DNA of 64,000 nucleotides, taken from NCBI GenBank assembly GCA_023411115.1, contig JAEYPF010000018.1, positions 248,001 to 312,000 on the forward strand. Direction: 5' to 3'. The number at the start of each line of letters is the position of its first letter. The first letter of the stretch is position 1. Origin of the DNA: Methanobacteriota archaeon. Lineage in GTDB: Archaea > Methanobacteriota > Methanobacteria > Methanobacteriales > Methanobacteriaceae. Below are positions 37,087-46,712 of the stretch, one piece after another. The notes below the pieces were generated by a model, which saw only the letters and a program-made list of their open reading frames with translations, did no database searches and was not told the origin of the DNA. The translations under genes and the position numbers were made by a program.

Positions 37087-37243
37087 GAGGAAAATCTATG
37101 ATTTTCCGAACCCCAAAAATAAAATTTTTGGAGGTTATCAAAAACCGAGGTTTTTGGAACCCCAAAATTTTTTAACAAAAATTCTTGGAGGTTATCAAAA
37201 TTCAAAGAATTTTATAACCCCAAAATCAAAGATTTTTGGAGGT
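37087..37243 (+). repeat. Hairpin array in the adhesin leader, ending in the SD
   Basis: Units: GGAAAATC/GATTTTCC (37089-37107), CCAAAAAT/ATTTTTGG (37113-37131), AAAAACC/GGTTTTT (37140-37155), a long GGTTAT..AAAATTC/GAATTTT..ATAACC stem (37190-37219) and CCAAAATC/GATTTTTGG (37220-37239). Linkers of the form TGGAGGTT and AACCCCA recur. The last unit runs into GGAGGT (37238-37243), the SD of the adhesin gene, so its first two G pair with CC at 37220-37221. Confidence 0.7.
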
Positions 37244-37250
37244 GGAAAAA

Positions 37251-39674
37251 ATTAAGAGGCAATTAACTCATAAACATGTAAACAAATTGATAATTTTAGT
37301 TTTTTTATTTAGTATTGTTTTTACTACTGTTAATACGGTTTCTGCAGATTCATCTATTATTTATGTGAATGATTCTGGTGGAAATGATGATTGGGACGGA
37401 CAATACGCGGAATGGATTATAAATACTCTTTCAGGTCCAAAAAAGTCAATTAAAAATGCAACAGGAACTGTAGATGTTGGCGGGACTGTAAATATTGCAG
37501 ATGGATATTATTCAGGAGAAAACAACACAAATATTACTATTGACAAGAATATGACCATTACTGGTCAAAGTAGGGATAATTCCATTATAGATGGAACCAG
37601 TTCATCGCAGATATTTATGATTCAAAACAATACAGTCAAAATCAGGAATTTAACATTTGTAAACGGGAACGCCACTTCAAACATGACATACCAAAATGAG
37701 AATGTAACTTATGGAGGTGCTATTTTCAATAATGGTACTTTGACTGTAGAAAACAGCACTTTTACAAATAACAATGCAATTTATGGTGGCGCTATTCTTA
37801 ATGGTGGTTATCTAACTATTCGCGGAAGTATTTTTACAAATAACACTGCAAGCGGTGCAACTATTCTTACTATTGGTGGCGGTGCAATTTTCAATCTTGG
37901 AGATTTAAGTGTTAGCGACAGTTCCTTTACAAACAACAGTGCAGTTGGTACAAACAAAAATGCAACCGGCGGTGGCGCCATACTTAATTATGGAAATTTA
38001 GCCATTAATAACAGTATTTTCACAAATAACACTGTAAATTATGGTACTACTAATTATGGTGGTGCTATTCTCAATTATGGAAACTCAATTGTAGAAAATA
38101 GTGCTTTTGAAAATAACACTGCAAATTTTGGTGGTGTAATCTACAATTATGGTAGTTTCAATGCAACTGAATGTACTTTTACAGGTAACACTGCAAATTC
38201 TACAGTAGATTACGATGGAAATGGTGGTGCTATTTGTAATATTGGGGATTTAACTGTTCGTGGTGGTTCCTTTACAGGTAACACTGCAATTAAAAGTGCA
38301 ACTTCAACTACCGGTGACATTACTGGTGGTGGTGCTATTTTTAATTATGAAAAATTAACTGTAACAGGCAGTAACTTCAAAAACAACACCGCAATTAATG
38401 GAGGTGCTATTTGTAATTACGGAGATTTAGCTGTAAATGGGGGTATTTTTACAGGTAACACAGCAAGTAGTACAAATGAAGAAGCATTTGGAGGAGGAGC
38501 TATTACTAATCTGGGTACATTAAGTGTAGGAAATAACAGTATTTTCACGTATAATACAGCCATTTATGGTGGTGCTATTTCTAATGGCTATGACTGTTTA
38601 TTGAATGTATCTAGTAGTATATTCGCAGGTAACAATGCAACCCAAGGTGGAGCTATTTACAATTACGGTAATTCCACTGTAAATAACAGTACGTTTACAA
38701 ATAACATTGCAAGCACAACAGATTTGTATTTGGCTTATGATGGAGGTGCAATATCCAATGATGGTGCTTTATTTGTAACTAACAGTACGTTCACAGGTAA
38801 CATTGCAGATTTTGGTGGTGCTATTTCCAATCAGCCAGGTTCAACTGTAACTGTACTGGGCAGCACTTTAAATGGCAATAGTGCAACTGTTGATGGTAGT
38901 GCAATTTATAGTGCAGGTAAATTAACTGTACGTTACTGTAGACTCGTATCTAACTACATTACAGGATATGCTCCTGAAGATGTATATAATAGTGGCGGTA
39001 CAGCCGATGTCAGATATAACTGGTGGGGTTCAAATGCAGGCCCAGCAGCAGGTAGAGTTGTTGGAGCAACTGTCAGCCCTTGGCTGGTTTTAACTGTAAC
39101 TGCAAGTCAGTATGTTATTAAAGCTGGTGGAACATCAATCATAACAGCAGACTTATTGCATGATAATTTAGGTGTTTATCATAGTCCTACAACTGGTCAT
39201 GTTCCAGATGGAATTCCAGTATCATTTACCACAACATTAGGAACTGTAGACAGCCTATCTTCCACTGTTAATGGAATCGCAAAGTCTACTTTAAAATGTG
39301 GATCTGTAGGGGGTTTAGCTTACGTTTCAAGTAAAGTTGACAATCAGATAGTACAAATTCCACCTAGAATAATTACTACTTCCCCTAAAAATAGCGCTAC
39401 TGGAGTTTCAAGAACTGCTACTATTTACATTAAATTCAGTGGAAACATCAAAGCAAGCATCAACTGGTCTAAAATAATAGTAAAAGACAAATACGGAAAA
39501 ACAGTTAGTATCACTAAATGGATTTCAGGAAATATGCTTTACATTAAAACTAACAGTAAACGCAGTAGTTACTCCTATTATACAGTATATATTCCAGCTT
39601 CAGCAGTGAAAGATTATTCAGGTAACAATCTTATTACTGGGTACACATTTAGATTCAAAACTGGAAGATACTAA
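37251..39674 (+). CDS. Adhesin-like surface protein with beta-helix repeats
   Basis: About 807 aa. A signal peptide (KRQLTHKHVNKLIILVFLF to VSA near 33) is followed by 15 or more repeats of GGAIxNxGxLTVxNSTFTNNxA type, a right-handed parallel beta-helix as in Chlamydia Pmp-like repeats, and then two Ig-like domains (about 640-710 and 715-807; the last is SbsA/Big_5-like). It shares this C-terminus with the protein at 42483. Start: GGAGGT (37238-37243) is 7 bases before ATT 37251; alternatives are TTG 37236 and GTG 37242, which overlap the SD. Cell-surface protein, probably for attachment or wall structure. Confidence 0.82.
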   Translation: MKRQLTHKHVNKLIILVFLFSIVFTTVNTVSADSSIIYVNDSGGNDDWDGQYAEWIINTLSGPKKSIKNATGTVDVGGTVNIADGYYSGENNTNITIDKNMTITGQSRDNSIIDGTSSSQIFMIQNNTVKIRNLTFVNGNATSNMTYQNENVTYGGAIFNNGTLTVENSTFTNNNAIYGGAILNGGYLTIRGSIFTNNTASGATILTIGGGAIFNLGDLSVSDSSFTNNSAVGTNKNATGGGAILNYGNLAINNSIFTNNTVNYGTTNYGGAILNYGNSIVENSAFENNTANFGGVIYNYGSFNATECTFTGNTANSTVDYDGNGGAICNIGDLTVRGGSFTGNTAIKSATSTTGDITGGGAIFNYEKLTVTGSNFKNNTAINGGAICNYGDLAVNGGIFTGNTASSTNEEAFGGGAITNLGTLSVGNNSIFTYNTAIYGGAISNGYDCLLNVSSSIFAGNNATQGGAIYNYGNSTVNNSTFTNNIASTTDLYLAYDGGAISNDGALFVTNSTFTGNIADFGGAISNQPGSTVTVLGSTLNGNSATVDGSAIYSAGKLTVRYCRLVSNYITGYAPEDVYNSGGTADVRYNWWGSNAGPAAGRVVGATVSPWLVLTVTASQYVIKAGGTSIITADLLHDNLGVYHSPTTGHVPDGIPVSFTTTLGTVDSLSSTVNGIAKSTLKCGSVGGLAYVSSKVDNQIVQIPPRIITTSPKNSATGVSRTATIYIKFSGNIKASINWSKIIVKDKYGKTVSITKWISGNMLYIKTNSKRSSYSYYTVYIPASAVKDYSGNNLITGYTFRFKTGRY

Positions 39675-39759
39675 AATTCCTTCTTTTTTATTTTAAATTT
39701 TTATTTTTAGAATTAATTAAAATTAATGAAATATGAATGCATATTGGAATTTCGCAGAT

Positions 39760-40350
39760 CTATTCATCTAATTCTACATTTTCTAAGAACCCTGCAAATC
39801 GTTTAACAGTCTTTTTAAGGGCTCTAAATCCTTCATGATCTTCTTTAACACCCTTTAAAGTGTCCTTAGACCAGAACGTTGCCCCTAAATTGGCTCCAAA
39901 TGCGCCTCCACTTATTGGTATAGCTCCGTTTAGAATATAATATGTGATTATCTGTTGAATTACAAGTTCCTGGCCACCCATTCTGTCGCCGCCGACTGCA
40001 ATGGCCATACCAACCTTTTCTCTTAAAAAGTTAATATCTTCCGCGCCCAGAGCTCTGGTTCTATCCATAATAGACTTTAATTGAGCACTTATCCCGCCAT
40101 TATAGCAAGGAGATGCCAGTACAAGCCCTTTAGATTCTCTAATTAAGTCATAAACATCATACATGTCGTCTTTAATTATACATTCCTGTTTCTTCAGGCA
40201 GTAATTACAATGTCTGCAAGGGCTAATATCTTTACCTCTAACGCCAAAAAAGCTTGTTTCAAAGCCTTTTTCTTCAAGCATCTCCAGCGCTTCATTTAAA
40301 ACATAATCTGTTGCCTGTTTCCTTGGACTTCCACATATCCCTACTATCAT
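39760..40350 (-). CDS. Iron-sulfur flavoprotein (Isf-like NADPH-dependent FMN reductase family)
   Basis: 196 aa. Flavodoxin-like fold with FMN loop GICGSPRKQATDYVL, then a compact cysteine motif SPCRHCNYCLKKQEC that binds a 4Fe-4S cluster in archaeal Isf proteins, and SPCYNGGISAQLKSIMDR. Isf takes electrons from ferredoxin and reduces oxygen, peroxide or other acceptors, an oxidative-stress role. SD TTGGAGAG before the ATG. Single gene. Confidence 0.87.
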   Translation of the reverse strand: MIVGICGSPRKQATDYVLNEALEMLEEKGFETSFFGVRGKDISPCRHCNYCLKKQECIIKDDMYDVYDLIRESKGLVLASPCYNGGISAQLKSIMDRTRALGAEDINFLREKVGMAIAVGGDRMGGQELVIQQIITYYILNGAIPISGGAFGANLGATFWSKDTLKGVKEDHEGFRALKKTVKRFAGFLENVELDE

Positions 40351-40510
40351 ATTAACTCTCCAATTATAGTTTATGTAATCAGGATAAAATAAACTTGCCT
40401 AACTACTATCTTAAAATAGAACTTGAATTTCGAGTTTAAATAATTGATTTTTTGTAATAAATAGAGTTTTTAATTGAAATATTATAAATTTTTTTAATTT
40501 AATTTAAAGA

Positions 40511-40882
40511 TCATTTCTCTATTATTTTTTCAACTATGAAATCATCATTTAACCACATGCCTACAACGCTTAAATCGGGAAATATATTTTTAATCCGTTC
40601 TACTGCAGTATATATCTGTTTTTTGTGTGTTATATCATCAACAGGGTTTCCAGCGCAATCGTAATGTCCCACTATAAAGATATTTTCAGATTTATGGAGA
40701 TCAATGGAAATTTCAACTTTTTTAAGAATATCGTTAATATCCAAGCGTTCGTCGGCTAAATATCCGTCCATTCCGGCTTCAGTTATCATATCTATATATT
40801 TTACGTTATAATTTTCTATGATCCAGTTAATTACTGGTAACTGTACTCTTCCATCCATACAGTTTAAGCAGGTGGCAAACAT
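40511..40882 (-). CDS. Short beta-carbonic anhydrase-like protein
   Basis: 123 aa. The zinc signature of beta-carbonic anhydrases is visible: CMDGR (CxDxR) and GHYDCAG (HxxC). It is much shorter than the roughly 170-aa archaeal Cab enzyme and lacks part of the region between the two motifs, so activity on CO2 cannot be assumed. SD AAGGAGG lies 9 bases before the ATG. It may be a CO2/bicarbonate enzyme or a zinc protein derived from one. Confidence 0.7.
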   Translation of the reverse strand: MFATCLNCMDGRVQLPVINWIIENYNVKYIDMITEAGMDGYLADERLDINDILKKVEISIDLHKSENIFIVGHYDCAGNPVDDITHKKQIYTAVERIKNIFPDLSVVGMWLNDDFIVEKIIEK

Positions 40883-40984
40883 GGTGCAGATCCTCCTTAA
40901 TATAGTATCAAATCTTAAAAATAGAATTTTATATGATTAAATAAAAAATAGTTAAGCATAGCAGGGCTATGCTAAATAAATATA

Positions 40985-42205
40985 TTAAATTGCTTCGTCT
41001 TCATCGAGTGCAAGTCTCATGGTGTCTGGATCTTGAGGCATGTGTGCTAAGAAATCCTCAGCTGCACGTCTAACATCTCTAGAACCTATTATATACCTTC
41101 CTACAACGATAATATCAGCATTACTTGTAAGTGCCTTATCAACTTTGTCAGGGGTTATTCCGCCTGCAACAGCAACGAGTTTGCCTTTACCAAGGATTTC
41201 TTTAATCTGGTTGATGTTACCCCATTCTGTTACTTCTGCTTCTGCCTCGCCACGTTCTGCTGCCATGGTTTCTAAGTCCACATTCCTGTGTAACAGGACA
41301 ATGTCCGGTTTGTACCTAAGAGACTCCAGCTTTTCAACAAAGTTTTCTACATTCATCATGTCCAGTATAGAATATATGCCCTGTTTCAATGCTTCATGAA
41401 TTGCTTTTTCAATGGATTCAATGGTTCCGAGTCCAGAAATTGCAATAGCATCAGCAGTTTCATCTGCAGCTATTTTAACTTCTACTCTTCCGACATCAAG
41501 AGTTTTAAGGTCTGCAATTATAAATGCGTCCTTTCTGAGTTCTCTGATTTTGCTTATAACTCCAACACCTAATTTTTTAAGGAGTGGTGTTCCAGCTTCA
41601 AGCAGTATTCTTTCACGGTCTGGAAGGCTGTTTATTATACGTTCAACATCATCAAAGTTATCTAAATCAAGTGCAACCTGTAAATATGGTGGGTTCCATA
41701 GCTTTACTACTTTGAAGCCCATTATTGGGTGTGCACCACGGTCTTTTTCGGCTAGAACTTTTCCAACTGATGGGTATCCTTCCATTGCTCTTCTTATTGC
41801 CAATTTTGTTGCCCCATAATTGTACTGGTAAATTTTACGATAATCTTCTGCTTCTGGGTGAATGAAAACTGAAGCAAGAATTACTATATCTTCTGCTTTT
41901 TCCTCAGGGATTAATCCTTCTGCAACGGCGTCTGCTACAGCTCTACTTACCGCAGTCTGTGCAGGGCCGAATATTTTTTCTGCATCGCCTAAATCTCTTA
42001 CAGTGACTTTAGGTATGATTAAAGTTGCTGGTTTTGTAATTAAATTTGGTCTAATTACTGAAAGCAACGGCGTGTGCCCGATTGAAAGTTGTGTTAAGTT
42101 ATTTACAAATGCTGTACCGACAGGGCCATTTTTGTCCCCAATTACTAAATCAACGTGAGCTATTTCATTTCCGCTTCCTATTAAAGCTTCTCCTACATGA
42201 TACAT
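40985..42205 (-). CDS. fae-hps: Fused formaldehyde-activating enzyme and hexulose-6-phosphate synthase
   Basis: 406 aa. The N-terminal Fae domain (about 1-160; [34 protein letters not shown]) condenses formaldehyde with tetrahydromethanopterin. The C-terminal Hps domain (about 165-406; [29 protein letters not shown]) makes or splits hexulose-6-phosphate. In methanogens the fusion serves ribose-5-phosphate synthesis in reverse, with released formaldehyde captured by Fae. SD GGAGG before the ATG. Monocistronic. Confidence 0.96.
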   Translation of the reverse strand: MYHVGEALIGSGNEIAHVDLVIGDKNGPVGTAFVNNLTQLSIGHTPLLSVIRPNLITKPATLIIPKVTVRDLGDAEKIFGPAQTAVSRAVADAVAEGLIPEEKAEDIVILASVFIHPEAEDYRKIYQYNYGATKLAIRRAMEGYPSVGKVLAEKDRGAHPIMGFKVVKLWNPPYLQVALDLDNFDDVERIINSLPDRERILLEAGTPLLKKLGVGVISKIRELRKDAFIIADLKTLDVGRVEVKIAADETADAIAISGLGTIESIEKAIHEALKQGIYSILDMMNVENFVEKLESLRYKPDIVLLHRNVDLETMAAERGEAEAEVTEWGNINQIKEILGKGKLVAVAGGITPDKVDKALTSNADIIVVGRYIIGSRDVRRAAEDFLAHMPQDPDTMRLALDEDEAI

Positions 42206-42305
42206 AATTGTTATCCTCCATTAATAGTCTAAAATAATGTATAAATTAATATAGATATAGTTTTTGTGAATTTGGTAGTTTTTTGATCAAACATTTATTA
42301 AAGTT

Positions 42306-42325
42306 TTCAAACACAAGTGTTTGGA
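42306..42325. repeat. Hairpin of the array family before fae-hps
   Basis: TTCAAACAC-aa-GTGTTTGGAA forms a perfect 7-8 bp core stem (AAACAC/GTGTTT) about 100 bases upstream of fae-hps. A degraded second unit (AAAAATC-gga-GATgTTT) follows to about 42351. The AAACAC/GTGTTT core is the same as in the mtd array at 23145. Confidence 0.5.
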
Positions 42326-42482
42326 ATACCAAAAATCGGAGATGTTTGTTTGGTTATAGTTTTTGTGGTTTAATATAAGTGCCTTACTGTTGTGATTTAT
42401 ATAAATTTAATGATTAAACGTGGATTTTATTGATACTTGAATATTGAACTTACAAAATAAAATGAAAAATAAAGAAAAATAT

Positions 42483-44081
42483 TTAGTATTTTCCTGTTTT
42501 AAATCCGAATACGTACCCTGTAGCGAGATTGTTTCCTGCATAATCTTTGATTGCTGCTGCTGGAATATAAACCTGATACCAGTTGTAAGCGTTTCTTTTA
42601 TAGGTTGTTCTAAGGTATAATGTGTTACCAGCTATACTTTTTGTGAATGAAACTAGTTTTCCTGTGCTCATATTTTTAATGTACACTTTGGACCAGTTGA
42701 TACTTACTTTAATGTTTTCACTGAATCTAACGGTGATAGTTGCAGTTCTCGAGAATCCTGTAGTACCGCTTTTTGGATAAGTTGTGATTAATTTTGGCGG
42801 AGTATTATCTACAATTATCACTGATTTATTTAGAGTTTGACTGTCTAATGTTGTTGAGATATTAGAAGTTCCTACTATTAATCCAGATATTAAAGTAGAT
42901 TGTGCAACTCCATTAACTGTGTAAGAAGGATTAACTATACTTCCCATTGTTGTGGTAAAAGTGACGGGTATTCCATCTGGGAAATGTCCTGATGCAGGAT
43001 TATGGAAACCTCCTGCGGAGTCATGAGTAAAGTCAGCTGTAATTTGTGAAGTTCCGCCGGTGTAAGCTGTGCTTGGAGCTGTTACATTAAGTATCAACCA
43101 TGGGTCGTAGTTTACAATAGAGCCGGAATAAGTAATTATTTTGCTGCTAGGGTTATCGTTTGATCCATACCAGTTATAGAGAGCATCGAGCGTTACACCG
43201 CCGTCGCATACAATAATACTGTTACCAATTATTCTGTTGAAATTGAGATGATTATTGGTTCCAAAATTTGTAATTTTTCCACCTAATATATTGTTTCCAA
43301 AGGCATGATCTGAAAAGGTACTCCCTAATTCTAATGCAATTGAATTTCCTGTAGTTGTAGTCTGTATTGTATTCCCAGAAATTTCAATGTTATGTCCATT
43401 ACCGCTAGCACTGTTTAAACTTATACCATAAGCTCCAGATGTGCCTGAACCTGTAATTGTTATAGTATTTCCCGAGATTTTATGTGAATTTCCCCATGTA
43501 TGTATTCCACGTGAGTCTCCAGCGCTATTTCCTGTAATTGTAATGGTATTTTTAGAGACTTCATTTGAAGAGCCATCGAGGTATACTCCATAAATGTACC
43601 CTGAACCTGTGTATTTTATAGTATTTCCAGAAATTACAGTATTATTTGATGGACTGCCATAAACTCCATTTGTACAGTTTATTATAGTATTGTTGATGAC
43701 TTTGACATCATGTGCATATGATACTGATATACCAGATGCTGTGTCTGGACCGATTAATGTGAATCCCTGAATAGTTGAACCGCTACCTTCAGGATAAACG
43801 TCAATGACAGTTAGTCCAGAATTAGAAGGTTTTACAGTAACCTGTCCGTTAGCTTTGAGGGTAAGATTGCGAGAAATGACTATATTTTCAATGTAAGGAT
43901 TTCCATTATTAGAATATACAGTAATATTATCTCCATTCGAGGCAGCAGCTACTGCACTACTTATAGTGCTGTAATTATAGCTTGAACCCGGGCCTACAGT
44001 ATAATTAGCCGCTGAAACTGTTCCACAAAATACAACTATAAAAAATAATGTAATTAACATTACTATTGTTTGTTTTTTGAT
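42483..44081 (-). CDS. Adhesin-like surface protein, NosD/pectate-lyase type beta helix
   Basis: About 532 aa. Signal peptide (KKQTIVMLITLFFIVVF to VSA), a parallel beta-helix with INCTNGVYGSPSNNTVISGN-type repeats (about 40-310), then the same two Ig-like domains as the 37251 protein (DGIPVTFTTTMGSI; then RTATITVRFSENIKVSINWS to FKTGKY). GGAGGT (44093-44088) lies 6 bases before ATC 44081. The next ATG (44060) would remove the basic residues of the signal peptide, and the ATG-side extension to 44132 has no SD. Confidence 0.82.
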   Translation of the reverse strand: MKKQTIVMLITLFFIVVFCGTVSAANYTVGPGSSYNYSTISSAVAAASNGDNITVYSNNGNPYIENIVISRNLTLKANGQVTVKPSNSGLTVIDVYPEGSGSTIQGFTLIGPDTASGISVSYAHDVKVINNTIINCTNGVYGSPSNNTVISGNTIKYTGSGYIYGVYLDGSSNEVSKNTITITGNSAGDSRGIHTWGNSHKISGNTITITGSGTSGAYGISLNSASGNGHNIEISGNTIQTTTTGNSIALELGSTFSDHAFGNNILGGKITNFGTNNHLNFNRIIGNSIIVCDGGVTLDALYNWYGSNDNPSSKIITYSGSIVNYDPWLILNVTAPSTAYTGGTSQITADFTHDSAGGFHNPASGHFPDGIPVTFTTTMGSIVNPSYTVNGVAQSTLISGLIVGTSNISTTLDSQTLNKSVIIVDNTPPKLITTYPKSGTTGFSRTATITVRFSENIKVSINWSKVYIKNMSTGKLVSFTKSIAGNTLYLRTTYKRNAYNWYQVYIPAAAIKDYAGNNLATGYVFGFKTGKY

Positions 44082-44309
44082 TTTTCCACCTCCTTTAATT
44101 AGTAATGCATGACTGTAATTGCAGACATGCAATAGTTGTACTAATCCAGATATAAAACTTACTAAGTATTAATATGACACAACATCATTTTTTTATTAAT
44201 TATATTGAAAAATAGCTGATATTCCTAAATGAAATAAAAAAAGTTTTATTATAGTACGAATTTTTAAAAAATGGAGAGTTTTAATCTGCTAATATAATAA
44301 ATAACATGG

Positions 44310-44849
44310 TTACTTGATGCATAGGGTCGAATTATTAATGAATTTTTCTATTGCTTTATCATGGTCTTTAAAAACATGCCCATAGTCAAGAAGAAGAAAA
44401 TATATGAAAGATAGCGCGTTAAACACGAATATTTTATAGTTTATTTCTTTACTTTGAATATTTTTTTCCAGATATTCGCTGAGATTATTTATAAAGTCTT
44501 CTAGAAAATTTATAGGTATTCTGTTACTTTCATCAACAGTTAATTTGATGAAATCAAAGTTATTTTTCCCTAAATTCATAAGATTTCGGATAAATGTTTC
44601 TAAGAAATCCGCCTGATCTTCAAATTCATTATGTACAATTATGGAGTCAAAATCTTCCTTCATCTTTTGATAATTTTGAATTAAAACGGAACTAAAAAGG
44701 TTTTCTTTAGTTTTAAATTTCCTAAATAAAGTACTGTCATTAACTCCAGCTTCTGTTGTTATATCTCGTATTGTAGCACTATTATACCCTTTTTCAGCGA
44801 ATAATTTCAAAGCAGCGTCCAGGATCTTCTGTTTGGTTTCATTAGTCAT
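44310..44849 (-). CDS. TetR-family transcriptional regulator 4
   Basis: 179 aa, a dispersed paralog of the three at 23.5-25.5 kb: KILDAALKLFAEKGYNSATI, then DSTLFRKFKTKENLFSSVL. The C-terminal half resembles copy 1 (NNFDFIKLTVDESNR, FNALSFIYFLLLD). A TATA-like TTTATAAGG lies about 25 bases before the ATG with no SD, so the message is nearly leaderless. Target unknown. Confidence 0.85.
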   Translation of the reverse strand: MTNETKQKILDAALKLFAEKGYNSATIRDITTEAGVNDSTLFRKFKTKENLFSSVLIQNYQKMKEDFDSIIVHNEFEDQADFLETFIRNLMNLGKNNFDFIKLTVDESNRIPINFLEDFINNLSEYLEKNIQSKEINYKIFVFNALSFIYFLLLDYGHVFKDHDKAIEKFINNSTLCIK

Positions 44850-45050
44850 GTAATCACGTAAAATACCTTATAAATTTAATTAATTGTAAAAAAAGCCACC
44901 AATGACTATATTTTTTTAATCATTATTTAATAGTTTTGATAAGATAAATTTTTAATAATCAAAATCTACGAGTTAATTTGTAATGTCATTAAATCTAAAA
45001 TTAGGCTCTAAAATAAAATCTATAATAAAATAAAGAAAAGAGAGAATTAA

Positions 45051-46343
45051 TTAATCCTCAAGTCTACCGTTTATAAAGTCGTCGTAACCTTTAAGGTCCA
45101 GCATTCCATGTCCTGAGAAATTAATTATGATGTTTTTCTCTTCACCAGTCTTTTTACATTCCAGTGCTTCGTCTATTCCTATTTTAATAGCGTGACATGT
45201 TTCTGGAGCTGGGACTACACCTTCGCATTTTGCAAATGTGGTTCCACTCTTGAATATACTACTTTGTGGTACAGAACGAGCTTCTACAAGGCCTTCATGC
45301 ACAAGTAAAGATACCAGTGATGACATTCCGTGGTACCTTAATCCTCCAGCATGTACAGACGGAGGTATGAAGTCGTGTCCAAGGGTGTACATCTTAAGAA
45401 GCGGTGTTAAACCGGCAGTATCACCAAAGTCGTATTTGTACTCTCCCTGTGTAAGAGTTGGGCAGGATGCAGGTTCTGCTGCAATGAATTTACAGTCGAT
45501 TTTTTCGTCGAGTTGGTCTTTAATGAATGGGAATACAGCTCCACCAAAGTTACTTCCTCCACCGACACATCCAACGATTACGTCAGGGTCTTCACCTGCA
45601 ATTTCCATCTGTTTTTTGGTTTCAAGACCAATAACAGTCTGGTGTAAAAGTACGTGGTTTAAAACACTTCCAAGGGAATAATAAGCATTTTCATCTTGCA
45701 GTGCGTCTTCCATAGCTTCAGATATTGCAACTCCAAGGGTTCCTGGATGATTTGGGTCGTCTTTTAAGATTTTTCTCCCAAATTCAGTCTTTTCACTTGG
45801 GGAAGGTATGACTTCTCCATCATATATTTGCATGATGGTTTTCCTGTATGGTTTCTGGTCGAATGAAACCCTAACCATGTAAACAGTACATTCTAGACCC
45901 ATCATAGAACATGCAAGTGATAATGCTGTACCCCACTGTCCTGCACCGGTTTCTGTTGTAAGACGTTCTACACCGTCTTTTTTAGCGTAATATGCCTGTG
46001 CAATTGCAGTGTTCAGCTTGTGACTTCCAGTTGGGGAATAATCTTCCCTCTTATAAAATATCTTTGCTGGAGTATCCAGATAATCTTCAAGACCTGTTGC
46101 CCTGAATAAGGGACTAGGTCTTCCAATCATTTTATAAACCTTTCTTACTTCTTTTGGAATTTCAATCCATCTTTCCTGGGACATTTCCTGCTCTAAAACA
46201 CCTTTAGAGAATACTTTAGGTAAATTCCCTAATTGCTGTCCTTCTTCTGTTTGTGAGGGTGCAGGAAGTTCCACTGGCAGGTCTGCTGCCATGTTATACC
46301 ATTTTTTTGGCACTTCTTTTGAGGATAGTGTAATTTTATACAT
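45051..46343 (-). CDS. trpB2: Tryptophan synthase beta chain, TrpB2 type
   Basis: 430 aa from the ATG at 46343 (SD AAAGGTGA); longer than ordinary TrpB, as TrpB2 is. The PLP lysine is in GSHKLNTA; the glycine loop [11 protein letters not shown] binds the cofactor phosphate; [15 protein letters not shown] carries the catalytic region. The enzyme joins indole and serine. TrpB2 does not need TrpA and is thought to recover free indole. No trpA is nearby, and TrpY-type operator boxes lie upstream. Confidence 0.94.
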   Translation of the reverse strand: MYKITLSSKEVPKKWYNMAADLPVELPAPSQTEEGQQLGNLPKVFSKGVLEQEMSQERWIEIPKEVRKVYKMIGRPSPLFRATGLEDYLDTPAKIFYKREDYSPTGSHKLNTAIAQAYYAKKDGVERLTTETGAGQWGTALSLACSMMGLECTVYMVRVSFDQKPYRKTIMQIYDGEVIPSPSEKTEFGRKILKDDPNHPGTLGVAISEAMEDALQDENAYYSLGSVLNHVLLHQTVIGLETKKQMEIAGEDPDVIVGCVGGGSNFGGAVFPFIKDQLDEKIDCKFIAAEPASCPTLTQGEYKYDFGDTAGLTPLLKMYTLGHDFIPPSVHAGGLRYHGMSSLVSLLVHEGLVEARSVPQSSIFKSGTTFAKCEGVVPAPETCHAIKIGIDEALECKKTGEEKNIIINFSGHGMLDLKGYDDFINGRLED

Positions 46344-46712
46344 TAAATCACCTTTTATCATTATATGGCAATCATATAATCCGTGACCTTATTAAATCTT
46401 TGTTGTACGAATCTGTACATTAATAATTATGTGTTTGGTGATATGAGTATGTTTTGGTTTTGAGGAGTGGAGTTTTTGTCTTGAATTATGAGAGAGATGC
46501 CTTAGCAATTGATATGATCTTCTGATAAAATTCATTAAAATTAGTGATTTGGTGATTTAATAGGGAGGGATGTTGTGAGGGTTTGAAGTTGGGTGGGGGA
46601 TGTGTATGAAACATTCCAAAGAAAAGTAAAACTCCTTTTAACCCATAATGAGAGATTATTTCACCAATTAAATAACCTCCTTATATTTAAATATTGTACT
46701 ATTACAGTATAA
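46344..46712. other. Spacer with operator boxes and a G-rich tract
   Basis: About 370 bases. Besides the TRP boxes it has, at 46563-46599 on the plus strand, five G runs (GGGAGGG, GAGGG, GGGTGGGGG) in otherwise AT-rich DNA. No frame is supported. Confidence 0.5.
46404..46418 (-). promoter_or_regulatory. Putative TrpY operator (TRP boxes) upstream of trpB2
   Basis: TGTACG (46404-46409) and TGTACA (46413-46418) lie three bases apart, about 60-75 bases before the trpB2 ATG and next to a TATA-like TTTAATAA (about 46391-46398). TrpY of Methanothermobacter binds TGTACA boxes and represses trpB2; this matches that established system. Whether TrpY is encoded in this genome is not shown here. Confidence 0.6.

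Noticed and set aside
41412..41819. 135-aa antisense frame in fae-hps
   Set aside because: Shadow of a certain gene; low-complexity Ser/Leu composition.
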